DNA from: Plotosus lineatus
Lineage: Eukaryota > Chordata > Actinopteri > Siluriformes > Plotosidae
Direction of reading: 5' to 3'
Assembly: GCA_024760905.1 (NCBI GenBank)
Contig: CM045737.1
Coordinates: 12,633,726-12,697,725 of the forward strand
DNA: 64,000 nt
A program made the position numbers and the translations under genes. The notes beneath the pieces were generated by a model. That model was not told where the DNA came from and ran no database searches. It was given only the letters and a program-made list of their open reading frames with translations. Shown here piece after piece: positions 1 to 9,077 of the stretch (position 1 is its first letter; each line of letters begins with the position of its first letter).

Positions 1-368
1 ATATTCAACACTATAAATGCTAATAATAACAAACATTCAAAAATAATGCATAATATGTAAATAAAATATAAATACACACACATACAGACACGAGCACCTC
101 GCATAAAAATGTAAGTAGTTTTGATGGGAGGTTTTGGGTTGTTTTTTGTTTTTGTTTGGTTTTTTTTTGTTGTTGTTGGGGTTTTTTTTTTTTTTTTTTG
201 CATAATTGGCCTTGTTTTGTGACATTTTCTTTAACTTTCCCCCCATTGTTCTTCAATTTCCTTTTTTATTTTTTAATTTGATGAATATTAAAAAAAACAA
301 AACAAAAAAAAAAACTGCAATGCACTGAAGCCGCATGAATTGAAGCACGAAGTAGCAGTGGATCCCTG
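1..368. mobile_element. MITE-A copy, cut by window edge
   Basis: Right-hand part of a Tigger/pogo-like MITE. The end reads GGATCCCTG followed by TA at 361-370. The interior matches the full copy at 14561-15072: a TAATAATAACAAACATTC-like stretch, an ATAAATACACACACA block, a run of T and G, then a GCACTGAAGCCGCATGAATTG-like stretch before the terminus. It is non-coding; small open frames across it are low-complexity shadows. The left end lies outside the window. Confidence 0.75.
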
Positions 369-371
369 TAT

Positions 372-720
372 ACATTCATTCATTTTCTGAACCACTTAAT
401 CCTAATTAGGGTCACGGGGAGGCTGGCACCCATCTCAGTTGACTCGGGGCTAGGGCCGAGTACACCCTGGACAGCTTGCCAGGCCATTACAGGACAGAAA
501 CACACTGACAGCTACTCTTGATGAAAGTCAGCAATGGTTCTTTTACATGAACCTCACACCATAGACAGTGAGAGACATGGCCAGCCTTTGATAACCCAGT
601 TAGCTGTACTTGGGGGGGGGGGGGGGGGAGGACAATGACAACCTATTGAGATTGGAGCTTGAACCCCCAACCTTGGGATCAGTGATCTAGCATCTTTACC
701 ACCAGGCCACCACTGCCCCC
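372..720 (-). mobile_element. SINE-1, near full length
   Basis: tRNA-derived SINE in reverse orientation. On the minus strand it starts with GGGGCAGTGGTGGCCTGGTG (A-box-like) and a GGTTCAAGC B-box-like stretch, passes through the body with AGTTAGCTG and CAGCAATGGTTCTTTTACAT blocks, and ends in CCTAATTAGGAT and ATGAATGAATG. An expanded G/C tract at about 611-628 interrupts the body. The tail resembles an L2-clade LINE 3' end, which is inferred from memory of such tails. Confidence 0.85.
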
Positions 721-892
721 TTTCAACTTTTTCATTTTTAAACTTTCTTTTCCTTTTTGAATGTATCTCTACAAGGAGTACCAAACAAGTATGGAGGAAA
801 TTGTATGTATATAAAATAAGCAAATAAATATATAAATAATCGTGAAATTGTGGGTCATGTGTAGTTCCAATAATGTTTTTAGGTATTTGCTA

Positions 893-894
<2 letters not shown>

Positions 895-970
<76 letters not shown>

Positions 971-982
971 TACATATATATA

Positions 983-1073
<91 letters not shown>

Positions 1074-1080
1074 CATATAT
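895..1080. repeat. (AT)n microsatellite
   Basis: About 185 bp of almost uninterrupted AT dinucleotides with a few TACATATA interruptions near 961-997 and 1058-1076. It lies immediately upstream of the splice acceptor at 1131, so it is intronic. Frames of alternating Tyr and Ile across it are not genes. Confidence 0.98.
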
Positions 1081-1131
1081 ACTATTTAGAAATGAATGAA
1101 TAATGCTGTACTGGGTTTATGTCTCCAACAG

Positions 1132-1257
1132 AAGGACCTCACTGAACAGGACCTTCACTTCATCATGAAAATCTTGTCCATTGGATTGGTGGATGCTGAC
1201 CCTAACATTGTGCACCACTTAAAAGAGTATCGAGATCTGCACAGATTTTCAACCTGA
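1132..1257 (+). CDS. Terminal coding exon of an unidentified host gene
   Basis: A 42-codon open stretch (41 residues plus TGA at 1255-1257) follows a pyrimidine-containing splice acceptor ending CAACAG at 1131. In phase 0 it encodes a mixed, protein-like sequence: an acidic start (KDLTEQDLHF), a hydrophobic helix-like part (IMKILSIGLVDADPN), then a basic, histidine-rich end (HHLKEYRDLHRFST) before the stop. There is no low complexity and no similarity that I recognise to the window's transposons. The next 240 bp read as a 3' UTR and contain AATAAA at 1498-1503. Upstream exons are not visible and the gene must extend left of the window. The short length means the exon could be missed by ORF calling. 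I do not recognise the protein family and assign no function. Confidence 0.75.
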   Translation, partial: KDLTEQDLHFIMKILSIGLVDADPNIVHHLKEYRDLHRFST

Positions 1258-1497
1258 GAATAATAACCCTCTCCAGAACACACGGCACTGTGCTACACAA
1301 CACTCACACACTTCCTCTGTTCCAAGGACAGCACGCCACTTCATTGGCTCGGTACATAAAAGACGATTTTTATTATTTTAGAGCATGGAGAGGATTTAAT
1401 ATTCTGTGTCAAATTAAATTGTACGAGAGCAACAAAACTTACAAATGATACAGATTAAAATTGAATGAATAATGAAACAACATGAAATATTATACCA

Positions 1498-1503
1498 AAT
1501 AAA
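1498..1503 (+). promoter_or_regulatory. Polyadenylation signal AATAAA
   Basis: Canonical AATAAA about 240 bp after the stop of the terminal exon at 1257. It is followed within 30 bp by a GCTGCTGG and T-rich, GT-containing stretch suitable as a downstream element. Cleavage is expected near 1515-1530. Confidence 0.6.
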
Positions 1504-1574
1504 CAATGCTGCTGGTTACCTACTTTAATGTGTCTGAAAGTTCTTTAATGGCTGATGAGTTCCACACTATTTAA

Positions 1575-1890
1575 ACTATGGTTTGTTTGTAGGGTGCTGC
1601 ACTTATTATCAGGAGGTTGTGTGTTCAAATCCCAGTTGGACCCCCACTGTGCTCAGACCCCTGGGCAAAGTCTCAACCACAAGTGTGCCTCTGTTCACCC
1701 AGCAGTATAAATGGATACCAGTAAAAATATATTGGGAAGGTAACCTGCGATGGACGAGCGTCCCATCCAGGACGAGCTGAACTCCTAGTCGCTTCATGCT
1801 ATGGAAACCAGGGATGAGCAGCGATCTGATGAGCCACTATGGCTCAGGTAGAAAAAGCAAAATGGACTTTACCTTTACCTTGTTTATAGG
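1575..1890 (+). mobile_element. SINE-3 (CTTTACC-tailed tRNA SINE)
   Basis: Diverged copy of the SINE also seen at 5158-5530 (+) and 52368-52668 (-). The head has a tRNA-like B box (GTGTTCAAATCCC). The shared body reads ACCCCCACTGTGCTCAGACC, CACCCAGCAGTATAAATGG, AACCTGCGATGGAC and GCTATGGAAACC, and the end is TTTACCTTTACC followed by an A/T-rich stretch. Both strands have short open frames (about 62-65 codons) that are by-products of the SINE. Confidence 0.85.
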
Positions 1891-2231
1891 GGGGGGGGGT
1901 AACTTACTGCCTAAAATATAATTTCTCACGCGCTCATTTGCCAAACTGCTTAATCCTATTGGTGTGGGGACACTGTTGTATATTTCAGCTGACACTGTCC
2001 ATACGATGAGTACACCATGAACACCATGAATCGACAGGATTCATTTGTTTAATTTTTTTTTACTAAATTGAGTTTCACAAACGAGTCCCAGGTCGTTCAA
2101 GTCTTCATAACCTGAACCTTTCTCTGAAACTAAAACATGGAACCACAAGGGAAACTTGGTTTAAAAAGGTTAGAATTAATAATTGTCAAAAATATGTTAA
2201 GAGGATTGTAAAGAGGATTTATTTGGATTGG
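1891..2231. other. No feature seen
   Basis: A/T-rich DNA with a G run at about 1889-1899. No exon, RNA gene or repeat end is recognised. A weak CTCATTTGCC...TTAATCCTATT stretch may be a decayed SINE-1 tail. Confidence 0.4.
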
Positions 2232-2520
2232 GCAGTGGTGGCCTGGTGGTAAAAGGTGCTGGATCACTGATCATAAGGTTCGGGGTTCAAGCCCCACTCT
2301 TCATTGGTTGTCACTGCGAACCCCCCACCCCCCTGTGCAGCTAACTGGGTTATCAAAAAGCTGGCAATGTCTCCCACTGGCTACGGTGTGAGGTTCATGT
2401 AAAAGAACCATTGATGACTTTTGTCAAGAGTATCTGCAAAGCCATCAGTGTGTTTCTTCCCTGTGATAGCCGTTGAGCTGTCCAGGAGGGATTCTGTCCT
2501 CGCTAAGAGAGAGCAGATAC
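2232..2520 (+). mobile_element. SINE-1, 3' end decayed
   Basis: Starts GGGCAGTGGTGGCCTGGTGG with a GGTTCAAGCCCC B-box-like stretch, keeps the TGTGAGGTTCATGTAAAAGA and GAGCTGTCCAGG blocks, then diverges after about 2490 before the usual tail. The same head is seen in more than a dozen copies in the window. Confidence 0.8.
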
Positions 2521-2736
2521 AGCCAAGGGCCAGTGATGCCAGAAACATGTCAACACACCAGTCACCAGTATTTCTTTGGATTTTAGGTTTATTCAAATTG
2601 CTAAACATTCATGATGGCTTATATAGATTGGAAGCAAATTTGAAAGGCCTGTTTAATGCAAAGTTCTGAAGGTGACTGTGAAAGTTATTTAAAGAAAAAA
2701 GAATATGTTTCTTGGGAAGCAAAATCCAGATTAATC

Positions 2737-2853
2737 TGGAGAGACATGGTCGGCCTTTGATAACCCAGTTAGCTGCACTGGGGAGGACAGTGATAACCCC
2801 GTGGAGAGTGAGACTCAGCAATCCAGCGCCCTTTACCACCCGACCACCACTGC
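2737..2853 (-). mobile_element. SINE-1 head fragment
   Basis: Reverse-orientation head and first body block only (GAGAGACATGGTCGGCC ... CCACCACTGC), without a tail. It sits 40 bp from the forward copy at 2894-3218, forming an inverted pair. Confidence 0.75.
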
Positions 2854-2893
2854 AACATTCATTACTGAATGCCTGCAAAAACCTGGCTAAGTT

Positions 2894-3218
2894 AAGGTGC
2901 CGGATCACTGATCCCAAGGTTGGAGGTTCAAGCGCCATTTTCAATGGGTTGTCACTGTCCATCCCCCAGTGCAGCTAACTGGGTTATCAACGGCTGGCCA
3001 TGTCTCTCACTGTCTATGGTGAGAGGTTCATGTAAAAGAACCATTGCTGACTTCCGTCAAGTGTAGGCTGCATACCTGTCAGCGTGTTTCTGCCCTGCGA
3101 TGGCCTGGTGAGCTGTCCAGAGTGTACTTTACCCTCGCCCAAAGTCGACTGAGATGGGTGCCAGCCTCCCCACGACTCTACTTAGGATGAAGCGGTTCAG
3201 AAAATGAATGAATGACAT
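2894..3218 (+). mobile_element. SINE-1, head slightly truncated
   Basis: Begins inside the tRNA-like head at AAGGTGCCGGATCACTGATC, keeps the complete body, and ends with ACTTAGGATGAAGCGGTTCAG and ATGAATGAATG. It has the L2-like tail. Confidence 0.85.
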
Positions 3219-3267
3219 GGCTAATTTTCACTTGGGACTTCACTTATTTAGCATTAGGCTGGGATAA

Positions 3268-3270
<3 letters not shown>

Positions 3271-3313
<43 letters not shown>
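3271..3313. repeat. (CA)n microsatellite
   Basis: About 43 bp of CA dinucleotides between two SINE-1 copies. Confidence 0.97.
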
Positions 3314-3314
<1 letters not shown>

Positions 3315-3319
3315 ACGGT

Positions 3320-3592
3320 GTAGCTGGTAACTGGATTATCAGAGGCCAGCCTCTTTAAAAGAGCAATGTAAAAGAACCATTGCTGTCATTATTAAAAAAA
3401 AAAAAAAAAAAAAACAGTAGGCCATTGGATTACCGTCAGCATTTTTCTGTATGAATGGTTCTATGTGTGTTGGCCCTGTGACGGCCTGATGAACTGTCCA
3501 GAGTGTACTTTGCTGTACCAGTTGGCTGAGATGAGCTCCAGCCTCCACATAACTCTAATTAGGATGAGGCGGTTCAGAAAATGAATGAATGA
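3320..3592 (+). mobile_element. SINE-1, 5' truncated and decayed
   Basis: Starts in the body (GTAGCTGGTAACTGGATTATC), carries an expanded A run at about 3391-3413 and ends in AGGATGAGGCGGTTCAG plus ATGAATGAATGAAT. It is clearly related to the other copies but with many substitutions. Confidence 0.75.
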
Positions 3593-3643
3593 ATAATTGT
3601 GACACTTCTTGATAAGTTTTTCATCTTTAATTTATCTCTCATT

Positions 3644-3734
<91 letters not shown>
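3644..3734. repeat. (AT)n microsatellite
   Basis: About 90 bp of perfect AT repeats. Confidence 0.98.
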
Positions 3735-3736
<2 letters not shown>

Positions 3737-3837
3737 TTGCCTGAAATGACAACTTGGGTGTTATATGCAAAGAATACTTGGACTCTGCAGAGGCTTGGTC
3801 ATGGGAAGCCTAATTATTTAAATTATTCTATTTTCTC

Positions 3838-4690
3838 TATTTTCTTCTGCTTATCCAAGGTCGTCTTACAGAGGCAACAGATCTAGGACAGAAAAATAGG
3901 GATCCCTCTCCCCAGCTACACTTACTGGCTCCTCCTGGAGATCTCAAGGCACTCTCAGGCCAAACGGGATATATGATCTTTTCACCAAGTTATAGGTCTG
4001 CACCATTGCCTCCTTCGAGTTGAAGATAACGGGAAAACTTCTAAAAAGAAGTAACAAGGCAGCATCCTAATCAGATGCTTGAACTGCCTCACCTGACTCT
4101 TTTCAATGTGTAGAAGCAGGGGCTTTAACCTGAGCTCCCAGAGATATCCGAGTTCATAAGGCTGAGCCCAGACACCCTCTGAATGAAACATATTATCCAC
4201 TTGTATCTGCAATTTCATTGTATAGGTCAACTCCCAAAACTCATGACCTTAGGTGAGAGGTTGAAAGTCGATGGAACGGTAAATTGAAAGCTTTCCATTT
4301 TGGCTCAGTTCTCTAACCACAATAAGGGCAACCTACTGCTGATGCAGCAACAGCATGTTTGTCCATCTCTTGCTAAGTTCTACCTACACTCATGAACAAT
4401 ATCCCAAGATTCTTGAACTCCTCGACTTGAGGGAAAGTCTCAGAGGGAGCAGTCCACCCTTCCAGTTAATAACCATGGCCTCCAATTTGGCATCAGACTC
4501 TCATCCTGGGTGTTTCACACTCAGCTGTGAACCACTCTAGTACACAGTGAAGGTCTGAAGCAGCAAACAGAACGACATCTGGCCATCTGCAAAATGCAGA
4601 AATGCAATCCTGAGGTTCCCAAAGCTGACATCTCCTTTCCAAGATCCTAGGAACAATGTCCTGTCTCTGAATACCACACAAGGACGATCA
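3838..4690 (-). mobile_element. Rex3 LINE 3' fragment, decayed
   Basis: Minus-strand fragment of the Rex3 reverse-transcriptase C-terminal region and 3' end. A broken frame at 3982-4230 retains an EKSQVRQFKHLIRML block, which corresponds to the conserved LINE block seen intact in the larger copy (RIERIQLTLFGHLVRMP at about 18900-18960). The region upstream on the minus strand (4250-4690) corresponds to the part with the KSEVM-type and FAAKCE-type blocks. Several frameshifts and stops mean it is not functional. The right boundary is approximate. Confidence 0.7.
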
Positions 4691-4825
4691 GACTTTGATC
4701 GGTAAGCTTTATAGTCATGTTGATACTTGAATAAATTATCCTCAATCTCTGCAAATATCTAATGCAATATCCAGTTAAAAAAAAAAAAAAAAGATGGATT
4801 GTTTGGTGATCACTAACATTAAATC
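4691..4825. other. Short A/T-rich spacer between two Rex3 fragments
   Basis: Includes an A run at about 4776-4792. No gene is recognised. Confidence 0.4.
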
Positions 4826-5140
4826 CTAAACGCCTTCTTGGTGTGGTGTTTCGGGTATGTCCAGGAAGAGACCCCGGGGCCGACCTAGAACATGCTGGAG
4901 GGATTGTGTATCTTGGATTATCTCAGAATGCCTCAGTGTCTCCCCGGAAGAGCTGGCGGAAGTGGCGGGGGAGAGAGAGAGAGCCATCTGGACCTCATTG
5001 CTTATGCTGCTGCCCCCGCAACCCGAACCCTGATTAAGTGGATGATGATGATGACGACGACGACAACGATGATGACGACGATGATGACGACGATGATGAC
5101 GACGACGATGACGACGACGATGACGATGATGATAATGACA
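4826..5140 (+). mobile_element. Rex3 3' end with GATGAC tail
   Basis: Plus-strand, strongly 5'-truncated Rex3 copy. The sequence CGGGTATGTCCAGGAAGAGA to CCCCGCAACCCGAACCC encodes the typical last residues of the LINE ORF, ending near the CCCRNPNPD stretch. It then runs directly into about 100 bp of GATGATGAC/GACGACGAT repeats (5040-5140). LINEs of this type end in short tandem repeats made or used during target-primed reverse transcription, so the triplet array marks the 3' end. Frames rich in Met, Thr and Asp across it are not proteins. Confidence 0.8.
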
Positions 5141-5150
5141 TTAAATCCCT

Positions 5151-5268
5151 CCTGCAATCAATGGGGCCGGTGGCGTAGTGGTTAGGGTGCTGTGTTCATG
5201 ATCGGGAGGTTGTGAGTTCATGAGCACAGCACCCTAACCACTACGCCACTGGCCCCATTGATTGCAGG
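5151..5268. repeat. Near-perfect inverted repeat, 50-bp arms
   Basis: Arms 5151-5200 and 5219-5268 are reverse complements with two mismatches, separated by an 18-nt loop. The arms contain the SINE-3 head plus about 10 bp upstream of it. A 30-bp direct repeat of the next SINE segment (5190-5220 and 5271-5300) flanks the inverted arm, giving a direct-inverted-direct order. Confidence 0.95.
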
Positions 5269-5530
5269 AGCTGTGCTCATGATCGGGAGGTTGTGAGTTC
5301 GAATCCCACTGAGACCCTCACTGTGCTAAGACCCCTGGACAAGGTCTCAACCACAAGTGTGCCTCTGTTCACCCAGCAGTATAAATGGGTACCAGTCAAA
5401 ATATACTGGGAAGGTAACCTGCGATGGACTAGCATTCCATCCAGGGGGAGTTGAACTCCTGGTTGCTTCACGCTATGGAAACCGGGGATAAGCACCGGCC
5501 TGATGAGCCATGAGGCTCAGGTGTAAAAAC
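5158..5530 (+). mobile_element. SINE-3 with an inverted duplicate of its head
   Basis: The SINE head (GGGGCCGGTGGCGTAGTGGT) is followed by an inverted copy of itself and then the rest of the element: GTGAGTTCGAATCCC B-box, CACCCAGCAGTATAAATGGG, CCTGCGATGGACTAG, CTATGGAAACCGGGG, and an end near AGGCTCAGGTGTAAAAACC. The body is otherwise complete. Confidence 0.85.
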
Positions 5531-5576
5531 CAACAGACTTGCAATCGATTTACAAGAAACACTTTTGATGTACCAT

Positions 5577-5937
5577 GGGCGGCAGTGGTGGTCTAGTGGT
5601 ATAGGGCGCTGGATCGCTGATCCAAAGGTTGGGAGGTTTGAGTCCCACTTTCCACAAGGTTGTCACTGTCCCCCCCCAGTACGGCTAACTGGGTTATCAA
5701 AGGCAGGCCATGTCTCTCACTGTCTATGATGAGAGGCATGTAAAAGAACCATTGCTGACTTTCGTAAAGAGTAGCTGCAAAGTCGTCAGCGTGTTTCTGT
5801 CCCTTGCTATAAAGGGTTGTGACATGAAGGGCATCCGACGTAAAAACCTCTGCCAAATCAAATGTGAGAATCAGATGATTCGCTGTGGCGACTCCCGAGT
5901 GAAAGGGAAAAAGCCGAAAGGAAGACAGACTTTTGAT
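5577..5937 (+). mobile_element. SINE-1R (RTE-tailed)
   Basis: The head and body are the same as SINE-1 (GGCAGTGGTGGTCTAGTGG, GGGTTATCAAAGGCAGGCCA, AAGAACCATTGCTGACTTTC, GTGTTTCTGTCCCTTGCTA). After that it switches to AAGGGCATCCGACGTAAAAA, ATCAGATGATTCGCTGTGGC and GCCGAAAGGAAGACAGAC. The last block matches the 3' end of the RTE LINEs at 28869-31048 and 41497-43005. Confidence 0.9.
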
Positions 5938-5999
5938 GTTCCATATTAATCCCACAACGGAACTTAAGCTCTGCATTTACCCCATTCAAAGTGAACACA

Positions 6000-6033
6000 C
6001 GCATGCGCGCACACACACACAGACACACACACA
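6000..6033. repeat. Imperfect CA-rich repeat
   Basis: GCGCACACACACACAGACAC-type repeat in single-copy DNA. A G-rich run at 6116-6147 follows. Confidence 0.8.
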
Positions 6034-6424
6034 GGAGCAGTGGGAAGACACAATGCGCTGCCCAAAGTACAGTTGGGGTTTAGGTGTGTTACTCAATGGT
6101 ACTTCAGCTGTAGGTGTGTGTGGGGGGGGTGGGGGTGGGGGGGGGTAAAGAAAGCGACCAATCCCCCCCCAATCATTTTCCTTGCCAGTCATCAAATTGA
6201 AGCAGTGATCTTTTGTACCCCAACATGCTTCTCTAAGCATTAACCACTTCATGGCTCCATATCTGTTTTCCCAAGAATTCTAGAAAACCTAGAAAAACAT
6301 ATTTTCCAGTATAAATGCCTTTAGCAGGTAACTTAGATAAGCAGGATTAGCAGGGAGAGTGATTTATCCTGCACATCCCTTGATCTAAGAGCATATACAG
6401 CCCTGAGGCTTTTCAGTCGGATTT

Positions 6425-6752
6425 TACTCTCACTCACTCAATCATACACCCACCGCTGAAACCGGTAGGGGTCACAGGTATGCTGGAGCCTGTCTCTACT
6501 GACTCTAACCAGACTATGGCAGTGTCAACCCACACAGCCATTTGAATGCACGTGCATTGCTTGGGAAAACCTGTGATAGCCAGTTAGTCTAATGTGCTGT
6601 CTTGTGACTGTGGGAGGAAACCAAAGAACCTGGAGGAACCCCACATGAGGAAAACATAGAATCTCCACATATAACCACACTTGGCGAGCACAGGATTCAA
6701 ATCTAGTGCTTCTTGCTGTAAGGCAGACATGCCATCCACCACGCCACCTAAG
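6425..6752 (-). mobile_element. SINE-2 (Mermaid/V-SINE-like), old
   Basis: Reverse-orientation tRNA SINE. Read on the minus strand it begins GGTGGCGTGGTGGATGGCAT with a B-box-like GATTTGAATCC, continues through GGTTTCCTCCCACAGTCACA and ends in a TGAGTGAGTGAG tail. Many substitutions. Confidence 0.75.
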
Positions 6753-7047
6753 TAAATGGTTGGTACTCATGGTTTGTACATTAGAACTTCTTGATATATG
6801 ATATATATTTTTCCAGTGGTCAAAATTGTGGTATTTTGCGTCCATGTTTATCATCACCAATGTTTTCCTTTCCATAATATAATGTTTTATTTTATTATTT
6901 TATGTAAGAACAACCAATCTAACATTCAGGAAAATGTGTCAAATCTGGGTTCACTCAACATAATTATCTCCTGAGTTTTGCTCCAGCTGTTGTTCGTGGC
7001 CATGTAATTGAGCTTGCATTAGCGTACATTGAGCTTATTTTCATTCA
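6753..7047. other. No feature seen
   Basis: A/T-rich single-copy-looking sequence without a supported gene or repeat end. Confidence 0.4.
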
Positions 7048-7704
7048 TTCATTCACTCATTTTCTGAACTGCTTAATCATAATCAGGGTCACGTGGAGGC
7101 TGGAGCCTATCTCAGCCAACTCTTGGTGAGGGCAAAATATACCCTGCACAGATCGCCAGGCCATCGCAGGGCAGAAACACGCTAACGGCTATGCAGCTAT
7201 TCTTGATGAAAGTCAGCAATGGTTACTTACTACGTCTACATCCAATCACGAGGAATGGACGTTGATCCCTGAAGCTCGAACGATTCGCTCATACAGGGAT
7301 TGTCATGGCTGTGATCATAATGATCTAACTTTGGTTTGCCAGGCCACATACGGACTCACTCATACCTATGAGTAATTTGAAACAGGAAATTAACCTATTG
7401 TGCATGTTTTCAGACTGTGGGAGGAAACCCACGCAAGCACAGGGAAAACATGCAAACTCCACACAGAAACGCCCAGCCCAGGAACCGAATCCAGACCTTC
7501 TTGCAGTGAGGCAGACGTGCTAACCACTATGCCACCATGTCGCCCCTCATGGTTACTTTACATGCGTTTCAACATAGACACTGAGAGACATGGCCGGCCT
7601 TTGATAACCACGTTGACTGCACTGGGAGGAGGGGTGGGGGGGGGGCACTGACATCTTGTTGTTAGTGGGGCTTGAACCCTCAACCTTAGGATCAATGATC
7701 CAGC
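7048..7704 (-). mobile_element. SINE-1 split by a SINE-2 insertion
   Basis: Tail half at 7048-7228 (CTGAACTGCTTAATCATAAT ... GTCAGCAATGGTTACTT) and head half at 7549-7704 (CATAGACACTGAGAGACATG ... GGATCAATGATCCAGCACC). The two halves join cleanly in the SINE-1 consensus if 7229-7548 and one copy of ATGGTTACTT are removed. Confidence 0.88.
7229..7548 (-). mobile_element. SINE-2 nested in SINE-1
   Basis: A 320-bp insertion flanked by a perfect 10-bp duplication, ATGGTTACTT, at 7219-7228 and 7549-7558. The part 7400-7548 has the SINE-2 hallmarks in reverse: CAGACTGTGGGAGGAAACCC, CATGCAAACTCCACACAGAA and the tRNA-like head CTAACCACTATGCCACCATG. Confidence 0.9.
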
Positions 7705-7972
7705 ACCCAGAGATTCAGCTCCTGTTAAATAGTTGCGTTGACATTATAGAAATGAACTCAGCAAAGTTGGCAGAGAATGTTGGGTAAAAAAAAAAACTAG
7801 ACGCACACGAGCACAGCAATATTCTGCATTCCAGTAATGTTTTCACAAACCCAATTGCAAACTGTTATGGTTATTTCTTCTTATGGGAGACCCCATTTAA
7901 CATTCAAATAATTGGTACAGATGGTGATTCCATTCATCAACTTCATATGGTTCATGTTCATCCCATTCATCA
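7705..7972. other. No feature seen
   Basis: A/T-rich DNA with an A run at about 7785-7795. Nothing is supported. Confidence 0.4.
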
Positions 7973-8208
7973 CCGGGGATTTAGCTCAGTTGGTAGAGCG
8001 TCCACTTTATCCTCCGGAAGGTCGGAGTTCGAATCTGGCCGCGTCGTACCATAAGACGTTAAAATTTGGCAGTTGTTGCTTCCTGCTTGGTGCTCAGCAT
8101 CAAAGGATAGAACAACACAATAACTGGCGCTGCACAGTGGCGACAGGTGCCCAGAGCACAAACCAAATTTCAATGTATGTAAAAAGTACTTTGACAATAA
8201 AGAATTAG
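7973..8208 (+). mobile_element. SINE-4, tRNA-derived
   Basis: The head is strongly tRNA-like: GGGGATTTAGCTCAGTTGGT (A box) and GGAGTTCGAATCTGGCC (B box), 45 bp apart. A non-tRNA body follows (AAAATTTGGCAGTTGTTGCT, CACAATAACTGGCGCTGCAC), ending in AAAGTACTTTGACAATAAAG and an A/T-rich stretch. The head does not close into a normal acceptor stem and has no plausible anticodon arm, so it is a SINE promoter rather than a tRNA gene. Confidence 0.75.
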
Positions 8209-8734
8209 TTTAGTTTATAATTGCAGCTTCAGGAGCAGAATTTGCTGAAACTCTGGTTCTATTCGTCTTAAAGCTAATTATTTAGTCAATAGTATAGATT
8301 ATTTGGCAAGTGCAGGGTTATTATTATGAAAAGAAGGACTATTCTGTGTGCGCTAGCTAGATGGCATGCTTCGTATACAGCTAGCCAGAAATTAGATAGC
8401 TAAATTGTTGTTTATAAAAACAGATCACAAAGGTAATCATTCTTCTTATTACCAATCCAATAATACACTCGATCACTGTTGTGCACTCAGCTAAGTGTTC
8501 TGAGTCATAGAGTGAATATTTGAGTACTACATTCAGATAATTTGATACACAGAATAGCTGCCTACACAGTGGGGTGGAGTGAAACATATAGTTTTTCACA
8601 ATCAATTCAGAATAGTGTAAAAAAGACGTAACAATACCAGTTATAAAGATAATCAAAATATTAAAAATCTGTAAAAAAAAAAAAATCTAAGTTTCCCCAA
8701 CTCACTCGAAATAAGGTATGTCGAGTCGATTTTG

Positions 8735-8922
8735 AGAGCACGTGAGCACGTGATTGCCGACAAAGGGAATAACTAACTAATTACAACATTCACAGTTCAC
8801 AGATTTGGTATGACTGGAAAGGTCAGGACTCAGTAGTTTAGTAGAGGAAACTATCGCCAGGTGGCGACAGCATCGTACCGGAAAGAAGATTGAACTCTCT
8901 TTTCCGTTTCTTGCGAAATTAG
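8735..8922 (+). promoter_or_regulatory. Possible promoter and 5' exon for the 9078 reading frame
   Basis: Two CACGTG E-boxes lie 8 bp apart (8739-8744 and 8747-8752). An ETS-like ACCGGAAA is at 8877-8884 and a pyrimidine-rich TCTCTTTTCCGTTTCTTGCG stretch follows. The sequence ATTAG|GTAAAA at 8918-8928 is a good 5' splice site. With the acceptor ending CAG at 9075 this gives a 153-bp intron, placing 8877-8922 in a short 5' untranslated exon. No TATA box is seen. This is inferred from motifs only. Confidence 0.4.
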
Positions 8923-9077
8923 GTAAAATCTGCCTTTTTTAGCCCCAAATATTTAGTTTACGGTTTTGAAATTGTGTCACAACTAGGCCTAATGTACTAG
9001 TAACACTTGCGGACCATATCTTGATAACGGTGATGTTATTTTATTTAATATTTTCTTGTTTTGCTTTTGTATCAGAT

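Noticed and set aside
842..1099. 85-codon open frame of Tyr and Ile
   Set aside because: It is the (AT)n microsatellite read in frame. The same applies to 769-996, 3599-3886 and the Cys/Val frames in (GT)n arrays.
5710..5949. 79-codon frame ending in a basic KGKKPKGRQ stretch
   Set aside because: Lies entirely in SINE-1R. The basic end is the RTE-like tail GGGAAAAAGCCGAAAGGAAG translated.
7973..8050. Possible functional tRNA gene (good A and B boxes)
   Set aside because: No acceptor-stem pairing or anticodon loop fits, and a SINE body and tail follow directly. Called as SINE-4.
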